A stretch of DNA of 7,100 nucleotides, taken from the NCBI GenBank assembly GCA_017440445.1, contig JAFSHE010000062.1, positions 1 through 7,100 of the forward strand. The letters are read 5' to 3'. The notes below the pieces were generated by a model, which did no database searches, had not been told where the DNA came from, and saw nothing but the letters and a program-made list of their open reading frames with translations. A program made the position numbers and the translations under genes. This DNA comes from Oscillospiraceae bacterium (GTDB lineage: Bacteria; Bacillota_A; Clostridia; Oscillospirales; Ruminococcaceae). How positions within the stretch are numbered: the first letter of the stretch is position 1; the number at the start of each line of letters is the position of its first letter. Below are positions 1 through 6,575 of this stretch, piece after piece.

Positions 1-178
1 CACAATAATGCGGATATGCAACGGTCTGCAGGTGTCCCCTGAATACCTTTTTGAAAAGCTTAACTACAAACAGGAAAACACACCCGCTCAGCAGGCCTAC
101 GACCTTTTCATGCAGACCCCGCCAGAGAAGCAGCAGGCTCTGCTGGAGCTTCTTGAAAAGGCAAGGGAGCTTATCTGA
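1..178 (+). CDS. C-terminal fragment of an XRE-family helix-turn-helix regulator (5' end outside window)
   Basis: The reading frame is open from base 2 to the TGA at 176-178 and gives about 58 residues. The first visible residues, TIMRICNGLQVSPEYLFE, match the end of an XRE/Cro-type helix-turn-helix domain, where a typical pattern is 'tl.kia.aL.vs.d.Ll'. The rest is a Gln/Glu/Leu-rich helical tail (TPPEKQQALLELLEKAREL) with no membrane segment. Proteins of this kind bind DNA and usually repress nearby genes. The DNA-recognition helix and the N-terminus lie off the window, so the target cannot be guessed. It converges on the RNHCP gene and shares the terminator at 200-240. The family call rests on one short motif, so it is moderately sure. 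Confidence 0.6.
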   Translation, partial: TIMRICNGLQVSPEYLFEKLNYKQENTPAQQAYDLFMQTPPEKQQALLELLEKARELI

Positions 179-199
179 AATCCTGCAAACAACACAAAA

Positions 200-240
200 A
201 GCCGCCCCTGATACGCTCAGAGGCGGCTCTGTTTTCGTTT
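200..240. terminator. Bidirectional intrinsic terminator between convergent genes
   Basis: AGCCGCC (200-206) pairs with GGCGGCT (222-228). After one C/A mismatch, CTGA (208-211) pairs with TCAG (217-220) around a five-base loop. On the minus strand the stem is followed by TTTTTGTGTTGTTT, a good U-tract for transcripts leaving the RNHCP gene. On the plus strand it is followed by the weaker CTGTTTTCGTTT, which would serve the XRE fragment. It sits in the 64-base gap between the two stop codons. Confidence 0.85.
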
Positions 241-242
241 GG

Positions 243-599
243 CTATTTATCCGTACCCGTCATCCTCCCGAGAAATTCTATCGGGAAAGGCGGCGAGGCA
301 AGCGGCCTTACTGCGATACTCATGAGCTTAAGCGGGTCGTCGTCTGCGGCTATGCGGTTTGAGCTGAATGCTCCGCAACTGCGGCAGCGATGTATCAACG
401 CCCATTCACCGTCCCTGCGCACCCATACGCCTATCGGCTCCATTACTCCGCCGCAATCCGCTGCCCTGTCACCGGGCTCGTTGTCGAGATGCACGCTGCA
501 CAGGCAGCGTGGACAGTGGTTGCGATGCTCACTCCCTGCGCCCGAGAGCTCCACCCTCGCACCGCAGGATCTGCAGTTGAAATAGCTGTTACTGTTCAA
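243..599 (-). CDS. RNHCP-domain protein (zinc-ribbon-like), TTG start
   Basis: This 118-residue cytoplasmic protein has the features of the RNHCP family, named for its conserved Arg-Asn-His-Cys-Pro motif. Visible are FNCRSCG (Cys9, Cys12), RNHCPRCLCSVHLD (26-39; Cys29, Cys32), GDRAADCGG (Cys49) and HRCRSCG (Cys72, Cys75). The paired CxxC motifs suggest bound zinc, which is inference. The family has no firmly established biochemical role that I know of. The start is TTG at 599: GGGAGG lies 8 bases upstream, the family motif begins at residue 7, and an in-frame stop at 632-630 excludes any useful earlier start. It lies downstream of hpf with no terminator between, so it is probably co-transcribed and could act on ribosomes or RNA. 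The spacer holds a small ORF and hairpins that may control its translation. Confidence 0.85.
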   Translation of the reverse strand: MNSNSYFNCRSCGARVELSGAGSEHRNHCPRCLCSVHLDNEPGDRAADCGGVMEPIGVWVRRDGEWALIHRCRSCGAFSSNRIAADDDPLKLMSIAVRPLASPPFPIEFLGRMTGTDK

Positions 600-623
600 T
601 TTATTGTCCTCCCTGTCGGTAAG

Positions 624-678
624 CTGAAGTTACGTTCAGTGCGGGAGGCAATTTCAGATCATCCGAAAGCCTCCCGGC
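624..678 (-). promoter_or_regulatory. Two-hairpin structured spacer ahead of the RNHCP gene
   Basis: Read on the minus strand, CGGGAGGC (676-669) pairs with GCCTCCCG (649-642). The stem continues as UUUCGGA (668-662) with UCUGAAA (658-652), including one G-U pair and a two-base UU bulge, closed by a UGA triloop. This is about 15 base pairs in total. A second small hairpin, CTGAA (639-635) with TTCAG (628-624), follows. Neither has a U-tract on either strand, so these are not intrinsic terminators. The CCTCCC arm at 648-643 is also complementary to the RNHCP ribosome binding site GGGAGG (613-608), so the spacer could switch between two folds. The pairing is seen directly; the regulatory role is inferred. 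Confidence 0.5.
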
Positions 679-708
679 TCAGACAATCACCTTTGCAGTA
701 TATGTCAT
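679..708 (-). CDS. Candidate 9-codon leader ORF (MTYTAKVIV-UGA) between hpf and RNHCP
   Basis: ATG at 708-706 lies 20 bases after the hpf stop. It is preceded by AAAGGAG with an 8-base spacer, one of the best ribosome binding sites in the window, which is hard to explain without translation here. The ORF reads MTYTAKVIV and ends at UGA (681-679), immediately before the long hairpin. If the UGA were read as an amino acid, the same frame would stay open for 25 more codons to TAA at 603-601, one base before the RNHCP TTG. It may be a regulatory leader peptide, a short selenopeptide gene with a SECIS-like hairpin, or chance. Only the ribosome binding site and the reading frame are directly visible. 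Confidence 0.4.
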   Translation of the reverse strand: MTYTAKVIV

Positions 709-728
709 ACAATCTTCTCCTTTAAAAA

Positions 729-1247
729 TCAATCTTCGGGCACCAGTACGGAGTAGTTGCCCTCCTCTCTGCGGTAAACAACGTTTACAAGACCTGTTTC
801 CGCATTCTTGAACATGAAGAAAGCATGGTCAAGCAGGTTCATCTGGAGGATGGCCTCGTCAACGGTCATGGGCTTAAGCGCAAATGTCTTGTAGCGGATA
901 ACCTCGTAATCCTTCTCCTCAGCCTCAGGCTCAAGACCTGCAAATGCGCCTGTACGCAGGCTCTTTTCAACCTTTGTCTTCTGCTTTCTTATCTGACGGA
1001 TAATGCGGTCGATGGTAACATCGAGTGCGTCGTTCTTGTCCTTAGCCGACTGCTCCGCACGATATATAATTCCGTTATATTTAACAGTCAGCTCCAGAAT
1101 GATCATCTCACGGCGCTCAGACAGTGTTATCTTAGCCTCTGCCTCCTCAGGGAAGAAGCGGTCAAGCTTTGCGTTGAGCTTCTGCTCCGCATACTCCGTA
1201 AAGGCCTGGGAAATGTTAAGTTTTTTTGCTGCGATAATAACTTTCAT
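729..1247 (-). CDS. hpf: Ribosome hibernation promoting factor, long form
   Basis: This 172-residue protein is a long-form HPF (YvyD/RaiA superfamily). In stationary phase or stress it binds the 30S decoding region and dimerises 70S ribosomes into inactive 100S particles. Residues 1-95 form the beta-alpha-beta ribosome-binding domain: MKVIIAAKKLNIS start, TVKYNGIIYRAEQSAKD strand, then a basic helix RIIRQIRKQKTKVEK. An acidic linker near 103-112 leads to the C-terminal dimerisation domain (about 113-170), with YEVIRYKTFALKPMTVDEA, MNLLDHAFFMFKNAETG and VVYRREEGNYSVLVPE. The length is normal for the long form. The ATG at 1247 has an AGAGGA ribosome binding site. Its own extended -10 promoter lies upstream and no terminator follows, so the leader ORF and the RNHCP gene probably share its transcript. 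Confidence 0.96.
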   Translation of the reverse strand: MKVIIAAKKLNISQAFTEYAEQKLNAKLDRFFPEEAEAKITLSERREMIILELTVKYNGIIYRAEQSAKDKNDALDVTIDRIIRQIRKQKTKVEKSLRTGAFAGLEPEAEEKDYEVIRYKTFALKPMTVDEAILQMNLLDHAFFMFKNAETGLVNVVYRREEGNYSVLVPED

Positions 1248-1303
1248 AAAATCATCCTCTCGAGTAAACTAGAAAGAGCAGACACTGCATCTCTCTTGAA
1301 AAC

Positions 1304-1332
1304 ATTGTATCATATTTATCCGAAATATACAA
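1304..1332 (-). promoter_or_regulatory. Sigma-A promoter of hpf, with extended -10
   Basis: On the minus strand, TTGTAT (1332-1327) and TACAAT (1309-1304) are separated by exactly 17 bases. TGA directly before the -10 box provides the TGn extended element. The expected start is near 1297, giving a leader of about 50 bases before the hpf ATG. The flanking DNA is AT-rich. I see no sigma-B-type promoter, although hpf genes in other Firmicutes are often stress-controlled. Confidence 0.8.
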
Positions 1333-1401
1333 GTCTTTTTTGAAATTTTAGATATATTTGACGTTTTTCACAAATCCGCATTTGGCGATTGCTAAATAAA
1401 G

Positions 1402-1440
1402 ACAAAAAAAACTGTCACATTCCACAAAGGGAAGTGACAG
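1402..1440 (-). terminator. Intrinsic terminator ending the glycan-pgsA-PHP unit
   Basis: On the minus strand, CTGTCAC (1440-1434) pairs with GTGACAG (1418-1412). After an A/A mismatch the stem continues through four more pairs (1432-1429 with 1423-1420, one of them G-U) around a five-base loop. A run of eight T's (1411-1404) follows. It begins 11 bases after the stop codon of the PHP gene and precedes the hpf promoter, so it separates the two transcription units. Confidence 0.92.
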
Positions 1441-1450
1441 AATTTCATCA

Positions 1451-2242
1451 TCATATTTTTATGAACTCGGGCTTTCTTTCTCTGAATACTGTATAATACT
1501 CAAAGCCTGCGTTTTTAAGTATCTCAGCCGCTGCGGAGAAGTCATACGCTACATGCTCTGCCTTATGTCCGTCGCTGCCGACGGTTATTATCTCGCCGCC
1601 TAGACTGCGGTAAAGCTTCAGCACCTCGGGGTGAGGGTGCGCCCAGCCAAGTCCGTATTTCAGCCCTGCTGTATTAAGCTCTATGCCCTTACCCATGGAG
1701 ATAAGCTTTTTCAGTATCTCGCTGATAAGTTCCATATAATCGGCGGGAGAATAGGTCTTTGCGTTGCTGTATCTCACCACATAATCGAGGTGACCGTACA
1801 CATCGAAATCGCTGAAAGCGGTGATGTTATCCATTATGCTCTGGAAATACTTCTGTATTCCATCCCTGTCGCCAAGCTTGTCGAAGTAGCCCGGGTAGTA
1901 AGGGTCGATGCCCTCCACTAAGTGCGAGGAGCCGATGATGAAATCAAACTGCTCGCTGCCTGCATACTCGTAAAGGCGGGGAGCGAGATAGTCCATAAGA
2001 CCAAGCTCCACACCGAAAAGGAGCTGTATCCTGTCTGCGTACCTTTCCTTAAGGCGGAAAAGCTCTGCCTTGTATGCTGCGGTATCAAGGATAAACTCCC
2101 CCGTGGGATAATCCATATCCATGTGCTCGGTAACGCACAGGGTGTTAAGTCCCGCTGCAATTGCGGAATTCACCTGCGCCTCAAGAGGCTCGGTGCTGTC
2201 GCTTGAAAAGGACGAATGCACATGGAAATCAGCCGTTATCAT
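1451..2242 (-). CDS. PHP-domain phosphoesterase, histidinol-phosphatase HisJ/HisK family
   Basis: This 263-residue cytoplasmic protein is a full-length PHP metallo-phosphoesterase of the type annotated as histidinol phosphatase. Metal-ligand motifs occur in order: DFHVHSSFSSDS (His7, His9), TEHMD (Glu39, His40), GVELG (Glu79), IGSSH (His107), GHLD (His151) and GSDGH (Asp224, His226). All expected ligands are present, so it is probably active. ATG at 2242 overlaps the pgsA end by 14 bases and uses a GGGAG site inside pgsA, which suggests translational coupling. No histidine-synthesis genes are in view, so the true substrate is uncertain: histidinol phosphate, another phosphomonoester, or a phosphotyrosine protein as in the related YwqE/CpsB PHP enzymes of capsule loci. 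The family is sure; the substrate is not. Confidence 0.9.
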   Translation of the reverse strand: MITADFHVHSSFSSDSTEPLEAQVNSAIAAGLNTLCVTEHMDMDYPTGEFILDTAAYKAELFRLKERYADRIQLLFGVELGLMDYLAPRLYEYAGSEQFDFIIGSSHLVEGIDPYYPGYFDKLGDRDGIQKYFQSIMDNITAFSDFDVYGHLDYVVRYSNAKTYSPADYMELISEILKKLISMGKGIELNTAGLKYGLGWAHPHPEVLKLYRSLGGEIITVGSDGHKAEHVAYDFSAAAEILKNAGFEYYTVFRERKPEFIKI

Positions 2243-2852
2243 CAGTTTTCTCCCTTTGCTTGTAAAGTCTGAAATACTCCCTCATATACAATATAAAGGA
2301 AGCCGCCGTAAACACATAAACGATACCTATCATAATGATTACAGGAACTATCTCCATCCTCGGCATGCCGATAAGTGCTATCACCAGAAGATAGAATACT
2401 ATGGTAGCAAGCTTTCCGAACCATTTCGCTCCACCCAGGTCCTGACCCTTTTTAAGGAACACGATACCTACGACAAGCATCGTTATCTCCTTGATACAGA
2501 TAAGGAAAAACAACGACACCAGCAGCCACCAGATACAACGATATCTTATAATAAGGCAGACTACTATCGCCGCCTGAGTCAGCTTATCCGCCAGCGGGTC
2601 AAGCGCCTTGCCAAGGTCGGTTATCATGTTGAAATGGCGTGCTATCCAGCCATCGAGTGCATCTGTTATTCCCGAAATGATAACTATACCTGCCGCCATC
2701 AGATAGCCGTTTGTGTGCGCATGCTCAAGGCTCTCGCTGCGGATGATGCCATCCTCCCACAGGAACACTACAACAAACACGGGGATAAGCGCTATGCGCA
2801 CAAGCGTCAGTATATTCGGCAGCTTTGTTATGTCTTTAAGTTTGAATTCCAT
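2229..2852 (-). CDS. pgsA: CDP-diacylglycerol--glycerol-3-phosphate 3-phosphatidyltransferase (PgsA)
   Basis: This 207-residue membrane enzyme joins CDP-diacylglycerol and glycerol-3-phosphate to make phosphatidylglycerol phosphate, the committed step to phosphatidylglycerol and cardiolipin. The complete CDP-alcohol phosphotransferase signature is present: Asp64, Asp67, Gly68, Ala71, Arg72, Gly81, Asp85 and Asp89 with the standard D-x2-DG-x2-AR-x8-G-x3-D-x3-D spacing. LPNILTLVRI near the N-terminus is typical of PgsA. Hydrophobic segments lie near 18-33, 50-63, 92-130 and 150-190. The insert around 35-50 (WEDGIIRSESLEHAHTNG) is also common in clostridial members. The start at 2852 has GAGGTGA upstream. 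It is 52 bases after the fusion gene with no convincing terminator between, and it overlaps the PHP gene. Confidence 0.95.
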   Translation of the reverse strand: MEFKLKDITKLPNILTLVRIALIPVFVVVFLWEDGIIRSESLEHAHTNGYLMAAGIVIISGITDALDGWIARHFNMITDLGKALDPLADKLTQAAIVVCLIIRYRCIWWLLVSLFFLICIKEITMLVVGIVFLKKGQDLGGAKWFGKLATIVFYLLVIALIGMPRMEIVPVIIMIGIVYVFTAASFILYMREYFRLYKQREKTDDNG

Positions 2853-2904
2853 CTACTCACCTCATTTGAAAATAGACGAAGTCTTTCTTTTGCTCTGTTA
2901 CTGT

Positions 2905-5900
2905 TTATTTGTTTTCATCAGCGCTGTCGGTGCCACCTGCCGACTGACGCGCTTCTACTATGCGGTTTACCCTTGCAAGCAATGCGTCACGCTCTTCCTT
3001 AGTGATAACACGGTCCTTATTGCGCTCACGTGCCTCCATTTCAGCGTTCAGCTGTGCTTCTATTTCGGCCTTAAGTCGCTCCTGTGCTTCCTCCTTTGCC
3101 TGCTTCTCCTCGGCAAACTGCTGCGCAAGCGCCTTTGCACGGTCCTCGTATGCCTGCATCTCGGTATCCGTTACAGCAGACTCTGCGGGCTTATCCTCCA
3201 CTATCTCATCCACATCGAACAGCTCGTTTCTGTCCATCCTGTGGTTGATGGTATTAAGTGCCGCACCTGTGCCGAGAAGTATCCAGAACACGGGAGCCAC
3301 CGATACAACAGAGTCGTTGAAGAAACCTGCCACAAGATATCCTATTATCGCCAGCATGACCGATATACCATATATCTGCTCGATACGGTACTGCTTTTTC
3401 AGCGCATACAGCCTGAAGCAGTCAACGACATACAGACCGCATATCGCAAGGAATGCGATAAGCGCCACAAGACCGTTGGAAATGAATATCTGAAGATACA
3501 GATTATGCGGCTTATCAACAGTGATATGGAAGCCCTCGCCGTAGGCATAATATTTTGCAAGATAGTCATTCTGCGGGAATACATACGGGAATGTATCCGG
3601 ACCATATCCGATAAGCAGACACTCGTCCAGCAGGGGGATGGTCCTTGACCAGATATAACCTCTTGAGGAGCCAAGCTTCTCCTTGCCCTCGAAACCTATC
3701 GCCTCTGCATTTATCGGCTTTACCTTGTTGTTGGAGTCTTTATATACAAGATGTAACTGCTTGTCGTTGAACAATACAAAATTCAGACTATGGCTTGCTT
3801 TTTTATTGCCATCAAACCACATTTTCATAACGTTGCCGTAATCGGGATTATTGTCCTCGCTTGTTATCTCAAGGTGAAGTCCCTTATGCTTTTCAGCGTC
3901 CAGCTCAGCAGCACCTGTTGAAAGACTTTCAATGATATTTCCGTCGCCGTCGGTGAAATTGTAGCAGCCATCCTCTGCGCTGAACTTAACATTAAGCTCA
4001 TCAGACTGGGTTACAAAAGTAACACTGCCATCCTTGTTATGGAGTATCTCCCTTACAGGCAGGGTGGAATACATGTCTGTGGTATCCTCAGCGGGAAGCA
4101 CCAGCTCAAGCGCATCGCTGACGAGAGAGGGAATTCTGCTGAACAACTTGTTATCAAGTGCGAAATTAGCACCAACCAGAAGCACTACACCCGCCGCAAC
4201 TACCGATACAGATATCTTCCAGTGACGGATAAGCACCCTTGCAAACACAACTACACCTACAACGACTACCACTGCTACCGCAACCACACCACTTCTTGCG
4301 GAGCTTGCGAACAGCATAAAAACAGATATAAGATCGAACAGTACGAAAAGAATTCTTTTCCAGATACCCTTCTCACCGATAGCCAGAACAGTAAACAGCG
4401 GGATTATCATGCCTGTAAAGCTGCCCACATAGTTGTAGTGATAGAGCGTACCATACATACTCTGCGGCGCTATTCCTGCCTGGTTGATATCTATTACATC
4501 CTTGTACTGGCTGTCGATAAAGAAGCTCTTGAGGAAATCGATATGGAAAACGCTGTTTCCCGTATACTGGAACATACCGTGAATGAAGTTCACACCCGTA
4601 CATACCATCAGAGCTATAACGACATATCTGAAGTTCTGGGTCTTTCTGAAAGCGAACATCGTAAACAGGAACAGAACAAAATAGCACGCCGTGGTATAGA
4701 AGCCCTCAGCACGGTCATGAATACCATAGAACGCAACTTCCTGAAACTGAGAACACAGTGCGGAAGCCAGCGCCATTATAACATACAGTGCAGATGCGCC
4801 TGTATACACCCACATTTTCTTGTCAATGCGGCGGAAAAGGAACACACAGCACACCGCCGCAACAGCGAGCATTATAAGTGCAAACAGCACAACAGCAAAT
4901 GCCTTGCACTGCGAGTAGATATCCATCAGGTAGAATACATTATCCTTCGACAATGCCGCACCAAAGATATTATAGGTTTTCACCGATTCGTAGGCAACAA
5001 GTGTCGCCTGTGCAAGGATAGGTATTATACCCAGCGCCAGTACAGCGGGGAAGAATATGGCAAGCGCCATATAATCGATCTTCTGCTTTTCTTTATTCAT
5101 GAAATGTTTCTCCGGTTTATGTGTTTTTTTCTCTGTCGTTTTCAGCTTTTCCTTGTTGATAAATCCGCTGAGAACAGTCTTTACAAGAATCGATATATCA
5201 AGGAAGATATCCCAGTTTTCTATGTATCGGATATCATATTTGATACGTTTTTCTATCGATGTATCCCCTCGGTAGCCCTTAATCTGTGCAAGACCCGTAA
5301 TTCCGGGTTTTACCTGATGCTTTATCATGTACATCGGGATGCTCTGCTTGAAATTCTCAACAAAGTGCGGTATCTCGGGGCGGGGTCCCACAAGGCTCAT
5401 ATCGCCCTTCAGTACATTGAAGAACTGTGGAAATTCATCTATCGAGAACTTCCTTATAAATGCGCCGAAACGTGTCTTTCTCGGGTCGTTGTCTGTACTC
5501 CATGCGGTATCGGACTGGTCGTTATCCCTCATGGACTTGAGCTTATACATGGTGAATATCTTTTTATTCAGACCGACACGCTGCTGCTTAAAGATGACCT
5601 TTCCGCCCATTGTGGCCTTTATAACTATCGCCGCAACAAGCATAACAGGCGATGTCACTATAAGCAGGAACAACGATCCCACTATATCCATCGCTCTTTT
5701 CAGGAATGCGTTTGCCTTATTATCAAGCGGTATCCTGCGGATATTGAGCATCGGTATTCCGCCGACCACGTCTATGGATGGGTTTGCACTCATGTACTTA
5801 TATATGGCGGGGATAACAGATATTTTTGTACCCGTAAGCTCGCATGCCTCAACCGCAGTACCGAGATGCTCCATCTCGTCCGAGTCAAGCGCACATACTA

Positions 5901-6513
5901 CCTCGCTGTAACTGGTCTTGTCAAGCACATCGAAAATATCTTTGTATCCGCCAAGCTTTTTTGCGTCAAGCGTTCCCGTATCCGAGATGTAACCTGCACA
6001 CTCAAAGCCCATGTGACTTTCTTCTATGATGGTGTTCAGATAGGTCTCAGCGGTTTCTCCTCCTCCTATTATTACCACGTATTTCTTGTTATAACCACTT
6101 TTTCTGAAATGCTTGAGCGTCTGACGGAGTATAAAACGCTTGGTGGTAATAAGCACAAGGTCAAGTACGAGGAACAATGCCAGCGCAAATCGTGAGAAGT
6201 TTATTATCTTCACGACATACAGCATTGCAACGATGATAAGACCGTCTATCAGGAATGCCTGGAATATTTTTTTTAACTCACGTGTGAAACGCACTGCACG
6301 GTGAGAATCATACAATCCTGCGGTGCTGTATGTGATAAACTGGATGGGAATATATACGAGAGCCAGCTTGATATAATCGATAAGGGGGTAATTCTCCTCG
6401 AAATCCAGCAGGAAGAATACGATAAGATATGATGCGATAACTGCGATAACAGAAACAACAGCGTCACTCAGGACGTTCAGTCTGTTAAGCAGCTTCTGAT
6501 TTTCTTTAATCAT
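2905..6513 (-). CDS. Fusion: polyprenyl glycosylphosphotransferase + O-antigen polymerase/ligase-type membrane protein
   Basis: The 1202 residues hold two normally separate proteins. Residues 1-452 are a WcaJ/EpsE-like initiating transferase, which moves a sugar-1-phosphate onto undecaprenyl phosphate at the inner face of the membrane. It has four N-terminal membrane helices (about 15-36, 46-66, 85-105, 108-125), a Rossmann-like domain (VVIIGGGETAE, 146-156), membrane re-entry near 275-300, and the catalytic motifs KRAMDI, YKLKSM and SIDEFPQFFNVLKGDMSLVGPRPE-type residues (357-380). Residues 472-1090 are a Wzy/WaaL-type O-antigen polymerase or ligase with about ten membrane segments, ARSG (739-742), GYIWSRTIPLL, GYGPDTF and PHNLYLQ (His1003). 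A beta-rich, probably extracytoplasmic segment spans about 784-950, and a charged helical tail spans 1113-1202. ATG at 6513 has AAGGGAGG close upstream. The linker is cytoplasmic in both halves, so a real fusion is topologically possible, but see the junction entry at 5098-5130. Confidence 0.88.
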   Translation of the reverse strand: MIKENQKLLNRLNVLSDAVVSVIAVIASYLIVFFLLDFEENYPLIDYIKLALVYIPIQFITYSTAGLYDSHRAVRFTRELKKIFQAFLIDGLIIVAMLYVVKIINFSRFALALFLVLDLVLITTKRFILRQTLKHFRKSGYNKKYVVIIGGGETAETYLNTIIEESHMGFECAGYISDTGTLDAKKLGGYKDIFDVLDKTSYSEVVCALDSDEMEHLGTAVEACELTGTKISVIPAIYKYMSANPSIDVVGGIPMLNIRRIPLDNKANAFLKRAMDIVGSLFLLIVTSPVMLVAAIVIKATMGGKVIFKQQRVGLNKKIFTMYKLKSMRDNDQSDTAWSTDNDPRKTRFGAFIRKFSIDEFPQFFNVLKGDMSLVGPRPEIPHFVENFKQSIPMYMIKHQVKPGITGLAQIKGYRGDTSIEKRIKYDIRYIENWDIFLDISILVKTVLSGFINKEKLKTTEKKTHKPEKHFMNKEKQKIDYMALAIFFPAVLALGIIPILAQATLVAYESVKTYNIFGAALSKDNVFYLMDIYSQCKAFAVVLFALIMLAVAAVCCVFLFRRIDKKMWVYTGASALYVIMALASALCSQFQEVAFYGIHDRAEGFYTTACYFVLFLFTMFAFRKTQNFRYVVIALMVCTGVNFIHGMFQYTGNSVFHIDFLKSFFIDSQYKDVIDINQAGIAPQSMYGTLYHYNYVGSFTGMIIPLFTVLAIGEKGIWKRILFVLFDLISVFMLFASSARSGVVAVAVVVVVGVVVFARVLIRHWKISVSVVAAGVVLLVGANFALDNKLFSRIPSLVSDALELVLPAEDTTDMYSTLPVREILHNKDGSVTFVTQSDELNVKFSAEDGCYNFTDGDGNIIESLSTGAAELDAEKHKGLHLEITSEDNNPDYGNVMKMWFDGNKKASHSLNFVLFNDKQLHLVYKDSNNKVKPINAEAIGFEGKEKLGSSRGYIWSRTIPLLDECLLIGYGPDTFPYVFPQNDYLAKYYAYGEGFHITVDKPHNLYLQIFISNGLVALIAFLAICGLYVVDCFRLYALKKQYRIEQIYGISVMLAIIGYLVAGFFNDSVVSVAPVFWILLGTGAALNTINHRMDRNELFDVDEIVEDKPAESAVTDTEMQAYEDRAKALAQQFAEEKQAKEEAQERLKAEIEAQLNAEMEARERNKDRVITKEERDALLARVNRIVEARQSAGGTDSADENK
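5098..5130 (-). other. Module junction: A7 run, internal ribosome binding site and in-frame ATG (Met472)
   Basis: On the minus strand the linker codons GAG AAA AAA ACA contain seven consecutive A's (5130-5124). Then follow CCGGAG (GGAG at 5113-5110), nine bases, and ATG (5100-5098), in frame as Met472. The following MNKEKQKIDYMALAIFF looks like a normal N-terminus of an O-antigen polymerase. With six A's the upstream frame would end at TGA 5099-5097, overlapping that ATG as ATGA. With eight A's it would end at TAA 5119-5117. Translation may therefore start again here, and the two modules may also be made as separate proteins. Confidence 0.55.
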
Positions 6514-6575
6514 ATATCCTCCCTTCCGACATCATATTTCTGATCTCTGTTTTTGAACATAATACATCAATCATA

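Noticed and set aside
1252..1290. 12-codon upstream ORF in the hpf leader (ATG at 1290-1288, TGA over the hpf ribosome binding site)
   Set aside because: Its ATG is only about 7 bases from the predicted transcript start and has no properly spaced ribosome binding site, so translation is unlikely.
1358..1390. Plus-strand TTGACG as a promoter -35 box
   Set aside because: There is no TATAAT-like hexamer at 16-18 bases and no plus-strand gene downstream.
2853..2904. Possible terminator hairpin AGAC-TTC-GTCT between the fusion gene and pgsA
   Set aside because: It has only four base pairs and a weak T-rich tail, too little to stop transcription; the genes are better read as one unit.
2121..3648. 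Long plus-strand frames (2121-3002, 2713-3648) opposite the PHP, pgsA and fusion genes
   Set aside because: They overlap each other and three recognised minus-strand genes, and their translations show no family features.
4039..6195. Open plus-strand frame of 718 codons opposite the fusion gene
   Set aside because: It mirrors a real, well-conserved minus-strand gene. Its translation is Cys/His/Tyr/Arg-rich without any domain and it lacks a convincing ribosome binding site. Rarity of Leu-TTA, Leu-CTA and Ser-TCA codons in the sense strand explains the absence of stops.
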